The notes under the pieces: generated by a model
Databases searched by the model: none
What the model saw: the letters and a program-made list of their open reading frames with translations, nothing else
What the model was told of the DNA's origin: nothing
DNA from: Hypoxylon rubiginosum
Lineage: Eukaryota > Ascomycota > Sordariomycetes > Xylariales > Hypoxylaceae
Direction of reading: 5' to 3'
NCBI GenBank assembly: GCA_902806565.1
Contig: CADCXA010000060.1
Span: 124,001 to 188,000 of the forward strand
Length of the DNA stretch: 64,000 nt
Translations under genes and position numbers: made by a program
Shown here: piece after piece, positions 12,781 through 22,402 of the stretch
Position numbering within the stretch: the stretch's first letter is position 1
Layout: the number at the start of each line of letters is the position of its first letter

Positions 12781-15224
12781 TTAAGCTATGTGCGCCTCCA
12801 CACTACTCATCCTTTTAGGCTGGAAATCAACATCGGAGCCCTCATCCAACAAAATCACTATAGGTGAGGCTTCCTTCCAAGATCTACCTCTACCTCTCTT
12901 TGCCAGCTGGTCATTCGTATCATTAGCGGGCGGTAGATGTACGTCTTTGCGAGGCCGTCCACGGCCGCGCTTGGTTGGTAGCTCGTCACCACCTATCTGG
13001 GTTCTCTTACTAGGTCTACCAGGGCCTCGCTTAGGTTGGGATTGTGAGGCTTGGTTCGACTGGTTGGCGGAGTCAGCTTTGCGAGGTCTTCCAGGTCCCT
13101 TCTTTCCTGCCTGGCTTGCTGCCACGGGTATGAAGTCGCCATTATTGTCAACCGACTCCCACTGTGACGGGTCGCGGCGCAGAGAGGGATCATGGGAGTT
13201 GGGATGTAGTCCACGGCGTCGATGTGATCTCGCGCCCTCCAAGGCTATGGCTTGGGGCAAGGTATTAGGCGTGTTTTTCGGCCGACCACGGGGTTTCGCG
13301 ACGTAGGGGTCTTTTATTCGAAGGAATCGATCGTCACCTTCCTACAAAACTATTAGTGCTAGCTTTTATAATATGTATACTTAGGTATGCTTGCCTTCAT
13401 CCGAGCCTCAATAACAGACTCACTCAAACGCCACCAGGGGTCAATCTCTTCATAAGATATTCCTCGTACTTCGGGGTTTTCATCGGATATCTCAAGCCTC
13501 TTGAGGATCTTATGGTAGCAGAATAAACCATACTGGTCCCAGATGGTACAGGTACATGGCGGCGGCCTTTGTGGAATCGGATTGGCTTGTGTGGGCAAGA
13601 ACCTACATGCCTCATAATACTGCTTCAGCATGAGATTAAAAGCAAGTCTTGTGCAGGTTCGGGGTATATCTCCAGCCCAACGAATGGCCAGGTGGTGCTG
13701 TCGAAACTTCACTGACTCCATCTGTAAACCCTTGTTGAAATCTGCGAATTGCTTCTCTATCATACGTTTCAATGATTCCCAGAGCTTGAAGAGATCGGTT
13801 TTACCTCTGGTTTCGAGGTGCATCTTAATGCCATGGTTATTTGATTCAGTGGGGGACGTAGTTCGTTGGCCGTATTTGCGGTATCGGGACGTATAGCATC
13901 CTGCCCATTGCTCCTTGATGGGCAGATACTCCATTCGCAGGTAGGCGACTGCATCTCGTTGGATACTGCCAAAAATGGCTTGTAAGCGATTCCATGCCTC
14001 ATCAAATACCGTCTCCGATTCTGTGTAAACCATATAGGCCCATAAGGTTAAGATCCCTTTACGATTAGGGGTGATGTTGTCGGGAATAGTCGTGAAGTTC
14101 TGGAAGGTCTCACTTCGGCGGGCATGACTATTCAATTCGCGCAATTCATGGGAGTCCGACTCGTTCGCAGTGTTGCCACTCCCAGCATTGACATCGTCGT
14201 TTCGGGCATTCCTTGGGTTCGCCGTACTTTCTTGTCTCGCCTCGCCATTATCGTCCTCGCTGTCGGAATCGTGCTGCCATTTCTTCGCGATTTGATGACA
14301 GACATTCTTGTTTATATGAAAAATGCAGAGGATTTGTTGCGAGTCTGGTAGTTGCTCTAAAGCAGCTTGTTTAAATTGCTTCTGAAAATCCGAAATAATA
14401 ACTTCGGGTAGGGGGCAGTTCCATACCCCTAACAATTCAGCAAACAATGTCATGATCCAATCATAGCTCTCTTGCGTCTCATCAGGTAGAATAGCAAACC
14501 CAACATTGAATGTTGTCCCCCTGTTGGTGACACCGGTGATATTCATAAGAGGCATTTCGTATCGGTTCGTTTTGTAGGTACAATCGAAGGACAGAACCTT
14601 ATTGAAGTTCAAGAGAAGTTCTTGACACTCTGGGTAGGACCAGAAGGCATACTTGAGGCGATCAGGATCTGCTTCCTCGTATTCGATTGCGTATTCTAGT
14701 CCATGGTCGTCGATCGCCTTGGCGAAGGCTTGGGTCGATGTGAAGCCTTGAAGCTTTTGCATGCGAATCTTTGAGATGTGATTATGTACGTCTCGCGATG
14801 TGACTAGAATATCCGGGAAAGTCGACTCCAGAGAGGTAACAATTGTAGACGTACGAACGCCACTGCTGTACAGGCCCTCTATATGTCGCTTATGGTCTTC
14901 ACTAAGTCGTCGATGGACGTGATCACCGGCTGCGTTCTGCATACCTTCGTGGGTATGTGTATTGTCTGTCTTATGGAGATGGAATGTCCAACCACCGTCG
15001 CGGTCGGTATAGGTCATGCGTCCTCGCCATGTACATCCAATCTTCTTGCTGTAACTAGCTTTCTTATGGACCTTGGCCTGCGACGGCCTCAACTTGTCTC
15101 GGGTGCATTTGATGGTGTAGTATCTAGGCGTTCCTTCGCTCGTTTTATTGCCAGCTTGCGAGCGATAAACTCCATAGCCGTGATCCCGTGCGTGCTTCTG
15201 TAACGATTCGAAAAGAGGCTCCAT
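12781..15224 (-). CDS. MULE transposase (FAR1-like) with AT-hook tail, one intron
   Basis: The transposase cuts and reinserts the element by binding its TIRs. The first exon (15224 to about 13424) encodes, in order: a Cys/His zinc-binding region like FAR1/WRKY-GCM (C40, C64, H82, H84, H90, H92); the MULE catalytic core with DDE candidates D214 (FDCTYKTN), D279 (ISDFQKQF) and E460 (PTESNNHG); and a SWIM zinc finger CxC...CxH at 557-571. Uninterrupted reading would stop at 13359. A phase-matched intron 13338-13423 (donor GTGAGT, branch-like CACTAAT, acceptor AAG) joins a second exon, 12781-13337. That exon carries four or five AT-hooks (KPRGRPK, GPGRPRK, GPGRPSK, GRGRPRK). The spliced product would be 785 residues. 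Exon 2 begins with a DPYVAKPRGRP phrase, usual just after the SWIM region in fungal MULE transposases, which supports the join. No nonsense mutation is seen. Confidence 0.88.
13338..13423 (-). other. Probable 86-nt spliceosomal intron in the transposase
   Basis: On the minus strand it starts GTGAGT and ends GAAG, with a CACTAAT branch-like site about 20 nt before the end. Removal joins the two exons in frame (codon AGT across the junction). An alternative acceptor TAG four bases earlier would need a different, weaker donor. Confidence 0.6.
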
Positions 15225-15931
15225 TTCATTCGAAGGAGGGCCTCCCTACGGGCCTCCCTCTGGTGGATTCTGAATGGGCATTGTGAAGCTTTGGAGAAGC
15301 GATGAGAAAAATGGAAGAGTGAAGGGCAAGTTATGGGAATAAATTTTCTTGCCGTTAAGCAGGAAAAAGTAGAGTACTTGGAAGTTACTGCTGAAAGTTG
15401 CTTGGTAGCTAATAAAACAATTGTTTCTATCTCCAGGTACGCTGCCAGGTGCACCAAAGCAATGATTACATTACAAAGGCGTTCCAAGGAGCAACCACCA
15501 ACCATATTACTAACTATAATTATCCCAAAGAGATCACTACAGAAGGCGAATTAATAAACTATAAGCAAAAACAATGGCAAAGGTTGCCTGATTGCTAGGT
15601 GAGTCACAGAGGTATCACGTGACACCCTTCACTTACAACTTTCAATTGTGGAAGGCTAGATGTTAAGATATCATAACAGCCTTTGCATGCATTGGAAAAA
15701 TAAACATATGAAACGAAAAACCAGGGCCAAGGGAGACTATGCATAGAGTTGAGATGAACTATGAAGCCTATACAGGTAAGTAGTAGAGGTGTGACGAGAA
15801 GATACAATAAGCCTTACGGACAGTTGTGACTTCAATTGAGAATACGTATTCGTGACAGCTGTCAAAGCCCCGCGCTAACAGCTTTGTATGGTTAATTGTA
15901 TGGGGAGCTGTTAGTGCGGGGCGGGCGGGGT
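15225..15931. other. MULE 5' leader and subterminal region
   Basis: This holds the promoter and leader side of the transposase gene up to the right TIR. No convincing upstream exon was found. A GGGAGGCCC-rich imperfect palindrome lies just upstream of the start (about 15235-15260), and a strong hairpin is at 15867-15922. Confidence 0.5.
15867..15922. repeat. Subterminal hairpin of the MULE
   Basis: Two 17-bp arms (15867-15883 and 15906-15922) are inverted copies with one mismatch, around a 22-bp AT-rich loop. The arms are GC-rich (GCCCCGCGCTAAC). Such subterminal palindromes are candidate transposase-binding or structural sites. The single mismatch is a C/T transition. Confidence 0.75.
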
Positions 15932-15932
15932 A

Positions 15933-15999
15933 AAATATGTACAACTTGAATACTGCGCGAAAAATTGGCGAGAGCCATACTGCGCAAGGAGTGTTGCTC
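15933..15999 (-). repeat. Right TIR of the MULE, unmutated
   Basis: This is the inverted partner of 10110-10176 and keeps its C and G residues. The boundary with RIPped flank at 16000 is sharp to the base. Confidence 0.9.
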
Positions 16000-16106
16000 A
16001 ATAAAAAAAGTAAAACTAAAATAATTATAATAAATTACTATTTATAAAAATCACGATATAATATATAAATTTATTATATATAATATAACCGTAAAAAATA
16101 TTATTA
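16000..16106 (+). mobile_element. Terminus of repeat copy 1, displaced by the MULE
   Basis: 16000-16007 is the right target duplication. 16008-16106 matches 59686-59784 (terminus of copy 2) and the reverse complement of 43013-43115 (terminus of copy 3). All three copies end with AAATATTATTA and then diverge, which defines this end of the repeat family. Confidence 0.85.
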
Positions 16107-16860
16107 ATTATATTAATTATTATATAATATATATTTAATTTATTTTTTTTTAAAACGTAATATTAATTTAAATTTTTTTAAAAACTTTAATAATTTATAT
16201 TATTTAATAAAATATAAAAATATAAAGCGATTTTAAATATTTAATTAACTTGTAAATTTATAATTTAATTAATAAAATAATAAAAACTTAATTAAATATA
16301 TATATTTTTAATTATATATATTTTTATAATTTTTTAAAATAATTTTATAATAAAATTATTATAATTTTAATTATTAATTTATATATAAAATTTAAATAAA
16401 TTCTTTAAAATAACTTTTTATTATTTAATAAATATAAAAAACTTTTTTTTAAAAAATTAAAATATTATATTTTAAAATTTATTTAATTATTTTAATTTTT
16501 ATATATAAATAAATTATTTAAATTACTAATTAATAAAAAACAAAAAAAAATAAAAACATTTTTTAATAAAATTAAAAAAGCTTTTATTTAACTTAAAAAC
16601 CGTTTTATTAAAATTTATTTAATAATATTTATAAAAAATTAACTTAATATTTTACGTGGCTGTAATTACACGTTTCGATATTATTTTTATAGTTTTTAAA
16701 CTTTTAAAATTTAATATAAATCTTAATAATAAATATTATATTAAAGCGAATTAATTAATCCGATATTTTTTAATTATTTAATATTATATATTATAATTTA
16801 GCGGATTTAATACCTTTAAAATAACAAGCGATATATTATTTATAAATAATATAATTAATC
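16107..16860. other. AT-rich RIPped stretch, upstream part of the copia relic
   Basis: This RIP-mutated DNA has no usable frame. The last ~60 bases before 16870 still read as RNase H when translated on the plus strand (INNIINRKS, like the RKSTSG region of copia RNase H), so much of it is probably eroded copia pol. Repeat copy 1 ends at 16106. Confidence 0.45.
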
Positions 16861-17344
16861 GAAAAAGCTTTTAAATATATATTATAAGATTATTTAAAGG
16901 AATTATTAGATGGCGAGTAAACAAATAAAATATAATAACTACTTTTACAATAGAAACGGAGTTGTTGGCACTTACGCAGGCGGCAAAAAAAGCCATGTTT
17001 ATATCGCGTTTAATTAACAAACCGGGAGTAAGCCTGGAGAGCTTACAAATCACGATCCAATGTAACAACAAGCAGACAATCCGCTTAATCAACGCAGACA
17101 TCGCCCTACTTCAAACCAAACTCAGGCACGTCGATATACACAACCACTGGCTACGGCAGGAGGCCATCGCGGGAAGAATCAGAGTCATATACGTACCTAC
17201 CGGCGACATGATTACCGACGGCTTAACCAAGGCACTTCCAGTCAAAGACTTCAAGAAATTCACTTAACAACTCTCACTGGTAGACATCTCCGAGAAAATA
17301 CGAGCCAGACGGCTGCGAGAACTTAGCGAGGAGAACTTCAACTA
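16861..17344 (+). pseudogene. Ty1/copia RNase H C-terminal remnant
   Basis: Copia RNase H degrades the RNA strand during reverse transcription. The frame reads TTFTIETELLALTQAAK, matching the family's STTEAELLAL block, then KLRHVDIHNHWLRQE and VPTGDMITDGLTKALP, the classic copia RNase H end. Upstream codons are RIPped, with a TAA before the block (near 16930). An in-frame TAA at 17266 is followed by more coding (QLSLVDISEKIRARRLREL) up to TAG at about 17344. Only about 160 codons are readable; integrase and reverse transcriptase are lost in AT-rich DNA to the left. Confidence 0.85.
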
Positions 17345-17362
17345 GATTAAGAACTCATTACT

Positions 17363-17880
17363 AGGAGGAGAGAGTGATATCCTAGCGAACAAGCTAGTAT
17401 TAAACACAAAAAAATAATTAAGATGCTAACAAACTTACCTATCAAAAAAGACAAGTCTGGAGAGGTGTGTTAAATAAAAAAAAAAACATTATACGTTTAA
17501 AATAAGCTTAGTAAAAAGGTCCGAGTAAAATAAAACTACCTTTTTTTAACACTAATTTTAATAAAAACATATATAACTTAAATAAAACATATATAAAAAT
17601 AAATATACTAGAATTTAACCCTTTAATTAAATACATATTTATATTTAATAATAATATATAAACTTTATATAAAAACCTTATATAAAGCCTTACATCTAAC
17701 CTTTTAAAATAAAACCATTTTAATTTTAAAAGCCGTACGCTACGCCTTTTAAAATAAGACCATTGAAAATATAAAAGCCGTATTTAAAAGTTATACGCCG
17801 GCTTTTTTAAAATGAGATTATTATAATTTTAAGAGCCGTACGCTGCACTTTTTAAAATAGGAACATACATTATAATCTAG
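17363..17880 (+). mobile_element. Polypurine tract and probable 3' LTR of the copia relic
   Basis: Just after the RNase H end lies a purine run, AGGAGGAGAGAG (17363-17374), followed directly by TG (17375), the expected layout of a polypurine tract and LTR start. The LTR body is increasingly RIPped from about 17470 and includes a degenerate tandem repeat. Its far end and target duplication cannot be placed, and no 5' LTR was recognised in the window. Confidence 0.5.
17700..17865 (+). repeat. Degenerate tandem repeat, about 45-56 bp unit
   Basis: Four units start with a CTTTTTAAAATA-like block near 17700, 17745, 17800 and 17847. Each complete unit ends with a RAGCCGTACGCTRC-like block. Spacings are 45, 56 and 46 bp. 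The repeats appear to lie within the LTR of the copia relic; they may be LTR enhancer-like repeats. Confidence 0.65.
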
Positions 17881-17883
17881 TAT

Positions 17884-19247
17884 TTACGATAAATTTAAAA
17901 TTTCATGTTTATACCAAGGCCAATATATTTTACGTATCCATGTCGCAATATGTTGTAAAGCGCGAATAATTTGAAATATACCAAGGATACTCTCGGTCGC
18001 TCCAATAGGTTGTTTAATCCATAGAACCTAAAATCATTAGCAATAATTTAATGATGAAGAAGTTTCGTTTATACCGTTTCGTTATTTGATCTTGTCGTGG
18101 CGGCGAAATGCCAATCATGGCCTTGAATAATAAGGGCTGGAAGGAATGGAATAATTGATTGTTCTGTTCCTTGTTTTACAGTAATTAAACTTTCAAGAGC
18201 AGCCCATTGCGCCGCTTGCCAAACGCTGAGTTGTAACTGAGCATTCCTACTACCCTCGCCGGGCCTCTTAGACTCGGCACTAAGGACAATGGGCCGTCGA
18301 CGGAGAGGGTGGAAATCGGTGTGATTAATGTGTACGTCTCTCCCGCGCATCTCGGCAATCTTTATAGCCTCATCCGCCTGAGGCTCAACGAAGATACAAT
18401 AATCAACCATTTTGGACCCGTACGGACGACCTCGCAATCTGGCTGTAGTGCAGGGCATCCCGCGAACACGAATGGGGTTTCTTCGACTCTGGTTCTCGGG
18501 TTGACCTTGGGGATATGGACCTGTATTTGCTGCTATTGCAACATCTACTATGGACCCCAAGGCTAATTCGAAGACAGGCCAATGAACAAGAGTATTCCAC
18601 GTCGCTTCTGGGTGATCTTCGTTCAAACACTCCTTGGCCGATTCGAAAACCTTCAGAACGTCGTATAATAAAAGTTTAGGGTCGGGCGATGCGGCGGCGC
18701 TGTCGGGGGTGTCGGATTGAAAGGTGGATGGCGTAAAGTTATAAAAGTCGTCGTCATACTCGGCACGCGTGTTTATTTCCTCGACGAGATAACTGGGAAC
18801 GACCCCAACCCGACTCTGGAAGTTGTCCAGCTCTTGTAGTATGGCCTTTAGCTCGGCGGGAATACGAGTGTCTTTCCTAGTGATTTGTGTCACGATGACT
18901 GGATTGTCGGTCGCGACCTCGAGTCTTGCCAAGCGCTTGGTAGGGGACGTTCTAGATGTGGATGAATGACTGCTATTTCTTGTCTTGTCGGAAGTTGACC
19001 AGGCTCTGTCGCTCCTCCCCCTCGGCGTGCGATCTACGTCTGCAGTCTCATCGGAAACATTGTCGGGCCGTCGTCTTTTAATGGGCGGTGTCGCGGGAAG
19101 GCCGTCGGGCACGATGTCCATTGCGGTATGCGATAAGGGCGGCGTAGGCATATGTTGTTGTTTACGCTTGCTGGTATTAGGTGTTCGCAGATCTGCCTCG
19201 ATGGGAGGGTTACGTTCGATGGTCTCAAGCCACGATAGCACGTTCAT
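17884..19247 (-). CDS. Fungal PD-(D/E)XK nuclease-like protein (PDDEXK_12 type)
   Basis: The predicted protein has 438 residues in two exons: 18075-19247 and 17884-18027. The 47-nt intron (18028-18074, GTATAA...TTTTAG) is phase 0. Without splicing translation would stop at 18069. After splicing the frame continues with VLWIKQPIGATES and ends KHEILNLS, as in full-length relatives. Residues 1-115 are disordered and rich in Ser, Pro and Arg. The nuclease-like core has D282 (VDYCIF), E325 and K327 (AESKRPG), and the downstream helix with Q339 and W343 (QLSVWQAAQW). These are the expected PD-(D/E)XK residues, so the catalytic set is present. The family is common in fungal accessory DNA; its substrate is unknown. 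No nonsense codon is seen, although the gene lies next to RIPped DNA. Its last exon is more AT-rich than the rest. Confidence 0.88.
18028..18074 (-). other. 47-nt intron of the PD-(D/E)XK-like gene
   Basis: It has donor GTATAA, a TGCTAATG branch-like site 13 nt from the end and acceptor TTTTAG. Splicing restores a family-typical C-terminus, which is strong support for the boundaries. Confidence 0.85.
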
Positions 19248-19560
19248 TGGATTGCTAGATACTCAATTGGCTATTACCTAGGTAGTCATATATATGGAAA
19301 TGTTGAGCAACCAAATGATAAATATTATGAAATAGAAAGGGTGGGAAATTACAATGTATGGAATGGTTTGGAGGGATTTGACATATTAGGTAATAACTAT
19401 CGAAAGTAGTGTGGGATGGTTACATTAGGTAATCAGCGGGGATATCAGTTGATTCTAATATGTAGCCTAGGTACTGAGCCAACAACAGTCAATTGGAAAT
19501 CTGGATTTTTTTAGGAGGGGATTGTAATAAAGGCCATCTTAGTCGGAGCCGAAATCATAT
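19248..19560. other. Spacer 5' of the PD-(D/E)XK-like gene
   Basis: This non-coding stretch lies between the start at 19247 and the helicase pseudogene. It carries an ATTACCTAGGTAGTC word near 19255-19290, a word type repeated through the gene island. It presumably contains the promoter. Confidence 0.5.
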
Positions 19561-19569
19561 TGGTAACAT

Positions 19570-22034
19570 AACCACGAATTGCCGTAGAGCTATTTACAAA
19601 CTTGTCAAGGCACATGCCACCGCTTTAGCTATGTATAAGGACGTCAAACGTCGCCTACTGGTCTATTGAGATCTAACGTAACGTCGTATCCCTTTCTCTG
19701 AAGAGCCTCGTGAAGGGTATGCTTACCGTTAGATAATAACGTCATCTAAGCCTTATAGGTTTTGTGCCATGAATATCAAGACTATACAAAAGCACTCCCA
19801 AATAGTTTATAGGTTCGCCCGGCCGGGCCGCAGGTATGTTCATGTGCCGCGTGCCAATCGCCAGAATGAGCCTTACTTACGATGAGGGCATTCGTGTACA
19901 GCGCCTCTTCCACGGAAGTTTTAATTGTCACTCGGTGGAGGTGGAACGAGGTCATGATGGTTCCTGTAACATCACATTCTACCACAAGTTTACAAACCAA
20001 CTCAACTCGCTAAAGCGGGTGTACCGTTTCGTTCCTTCAGCTGTAGCTAAGCTCCTGATCTATTACATATGGCTGGTGCTCCCCTGGTGGGCTATGGTAG
20101 AGCTGCAGATTCGTGGCGCCGATCAGGTCTCCGCATTCCTCTGGCCCACACATTTGGTGGCGTCCTCAAGCGACAAGGTTTTTCCCGACGCTGCTAACCA
20201 TGTAGATGATATAACAGATATTTAGTTCGGCTGGGAGCTGCCTTGGAATCATGAGCTGCTTAACAAGGCAATAAAGAAATACTTGGAACCCTACCTGGGG
20301 GAGCGACTCTACATACAGAGTTGGCGGCAGATTACGATAGCAATATCTCGGCGGTACCTAAGCGACTTGCCAAACCAGAGCACATTATACCATGGCATGG
20401 ACTATAACGATCATTTGGACGCCGATTCAGATGACGACGCGTTACTAAACCTCGGCAACCGCACCGCAAATAAGATAGGTGCTCATAGCGATCACATTAC
20501 ACGCATTGCATATGGTTGGACCACCGATCTCTCGCCGTTTATGTTGCCTGGCATGCATAACAAATTCCTAAGATATTCCAAGCGTTGGAATTAACTCCTT
20601 GGGTTCAACGTCCACTCCAAAAATCTTCATGGCTCGGGTACGGTCGCAGACCTTAACCCATTGGGGGAATCGGTACCAATAGCATCAGACGAGGCGTTCC
20701 AGCTTAGACTGAGGGAGGAGCAGGCCGCACGTTTTCAACGACTAGCCAATATGGACTTCACGAAGGCCCTCCAGGAGATGACAGGAGAGTCGCACGCCCA
20801 TATACGCGGCGGCGTAACTGTCGTGCTGGTGCCTCTGCTTGCGATCTAGGAAGAACTATACTGTCGCTGTAAAGAGTTCCATATCCTGGCCGCCATTTAC
20901 CAGACTGGGTAGTCTATCCTAAACACCGTTTCGCTTGTGCTGGTGACGCCCGAGTCCTTTATATCGCCGCCGTTCCTGGGATATTTGTAACACTATTAAT
21001 TGTGGAGATATCTAGATCGGATTTATGTTAACAAATGCCACGTGCTAGTTGATGATACCCGTAGTTACCAGCCAGCAGTGTTAAAGATTCCCGAGGTCAT
21101 TTAAAGCTACGGGGTGTAAGGAATTTACTTAACCGGGACTCTGCCTCTCATCAACGAGGAGTGGTTGCGTGCGTGGTTCTTAAAGTTATCAGGCACGCTT
21201 TTTAAGCTCGCTGTAGTTCGTGATATAATAACACACCCCGAGATCGGGGTTATTGTGTTTAAATATAAGCCAACATAACAGGAATATCAGCTAATAATCG
21301 ACTTAATGGCCTACTAGGTTCTTTATTGGAAGTTATAGCCGCAAGATAAGATATTGATTTTTGTTAAGACCGTGGCGAAAGGAACTGAGCTGGCTAAGAA
21401 GGCGGGGTGGCTCCAGTATAATTCGAAGGAAATAAGTATAGAGGAGAAAGAGGATGTTCTTCGCAGGTGGAGTGCCAAGGGCGGGCCCCTGGTGGCAACA
21501 TCAGCGTTAGGTATGGGCATCAATGTGCCCAATTTGAGAGACGTTTGGCATGTTGGGACTCCCCAGTGGATAATCGAGTACGCGCAGCAGATAGGTTACG
21601 CGTGCTGGGATGGTGGCGGTGGTAGATCCCTCATTATTGATAAGATATGTAATAAGAACGAGCTGAATTGGCTAATGCGGTCTAATAATAAGTATGCTGT
21701 TGATAAGGTAATGGTGTTTCTCGTATATGAGAAAGGGTGCCATCGCCAAGTGCTCTTAGAAGCGTTGGATTATGCAGGGGTCGGAGGGATTTGTTTAGAG
21801 GATATGGCTTGGTATAAGGGTAGGATGGTGTTCTGCGACGTTTGCAACGTTTGCAAGGATAACGGCAGCGGTAACGATAGCGGTAGCGGTAGCGGTAGCG
21901 GGAGTGCGGCCCTCACAGCTAAAAATATAGTGATTAAGGTGGCTGATAAGGTGAAGAAAGCGCCGATCCGCTTTGATCCCAACAAGGCGAAACGCCGGTC
22001 CCAGTGGGAGAAGCATCGGCGTATAAATATATAG
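19570..22034 (+). pseudogene. RecQ/telomere-linked helicase relative, degenerate
   Basis: Fragments in several frames follow the order of fungal RecQ-like (telomere-linked) helicases. A pre-helicase domain comes first (RFVPSAVAKLLIYYIWLVLP near 20022-20081; LSPFMLPGMHNKFLRYSKRW near 20532-20591). Then comes the N-terminal RecA lobe (GGVTVVLVPLLA near 20810) and the C-terminal lobe (ATSALGMGINVPNLRDVWH near 21500, motif V). Motif I (Walker A) is missing: the frame jumps from the Q-motif-like region straight to the VPLLA block. Motif II, normally DECH, reads NKCH (about 21030). Motif VI, normally QxxGRAGRDG, reads QQIGYACWDG. Stops occur at 20223, 20847 and elsewhere. A GSGSGNDSGSGSGSGS linker follows near 21870, then a basic tail ending KHRRINI. 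It is clearly non-functional as a helicase. The best surviving part is 21354-22034 (226 codons). Confidence 0.85.
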
Positions 22035-22402
22035 AAAGCCTTTAATTATAAGGTTTGTTAACGCCTTCCTAACACTAGGTAGTTCGCGAATAAGTTTATT
22101 ATAAATAAAATACCTATTTTTTTTTTCTTGGCGTAAAATTACGTAAGTAAATTTGAGGTGAAAAATGGTCAGGTTAGGGTCTAGAACCAATCAAAATTCA
22201 TAAAAATTAATGGTCGATTTATATGGTCGATCTACTGTTACGCACGGTCCACGAGCTTAAATTTTCACCCGTAAAAAATGGTCGATTGTCATGTATCCCA
22301 ACCAAGGACTATATGTAAGCGAGGGAGTTTCAAGTTCCTGTTTCGCAGCAGCAATGACAGCGGCATGATCGAACACAGACTGCTCCAGAGACTCAGCAGA
22401 GG
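22035..22402. other. Spacer with ATGGTCGAT repeats
   Basis: ATGGTCGAT occurs at 22210-22218, 22223-22231 and 22278-22286, with a related ATGGTCAGG at 22164. GGTGAAAA-like words flank the cluster in inverted orientation (22156 and 22263). This looks like the subterminal region of an unidentified transposon or a regulatory cluster. No gene is seen. Confidence 0.4.

Larger units (their letters stand above)
10110..15999 (-). mobile_element. Mutator-like DNA transposon (MULE), 5.89 kb
   Basis: The element is delimited by ~67-bp terminal inverted repeats (10110-10176 and 15933-15999) and an 8-bp target duplication. It encodes a FAR1/MULE-type transposase on the minus strand (12781-15224). It lies 100 bp from the terminus of repeat copy 1. 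Its left 1.9 kb (10110 to about 12060) is heavily RIP-mutated, while the rest including the right TIR is not. In fungi, Hop of Fusarium oxysporum is the known relative type: a long-TIR MULE with a single transposase. The transposase frame and right TIR are intact, but the RIP-altered left TIR may make this copy immobile. Confidence 0.9.

Noticed and set aside
12788..13306. 172-codon plus-strand frame
   Set aside because: It is antisense to the AT-hook exon of the transposase, whose repeated GRP motifs are clear on the minus strand.
17700..17865. CRISPR-like repeat-spacer pattern
   Set aside because: Only four degenerate units of uneven spacing in a eukaryotic LTR context; not an array.
19782..20000. 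72-codon minus-strand frame opposite the helicase relic
   Set aside because: The plus strand shows the helicase family order; no independent support for a minus-strand gene.
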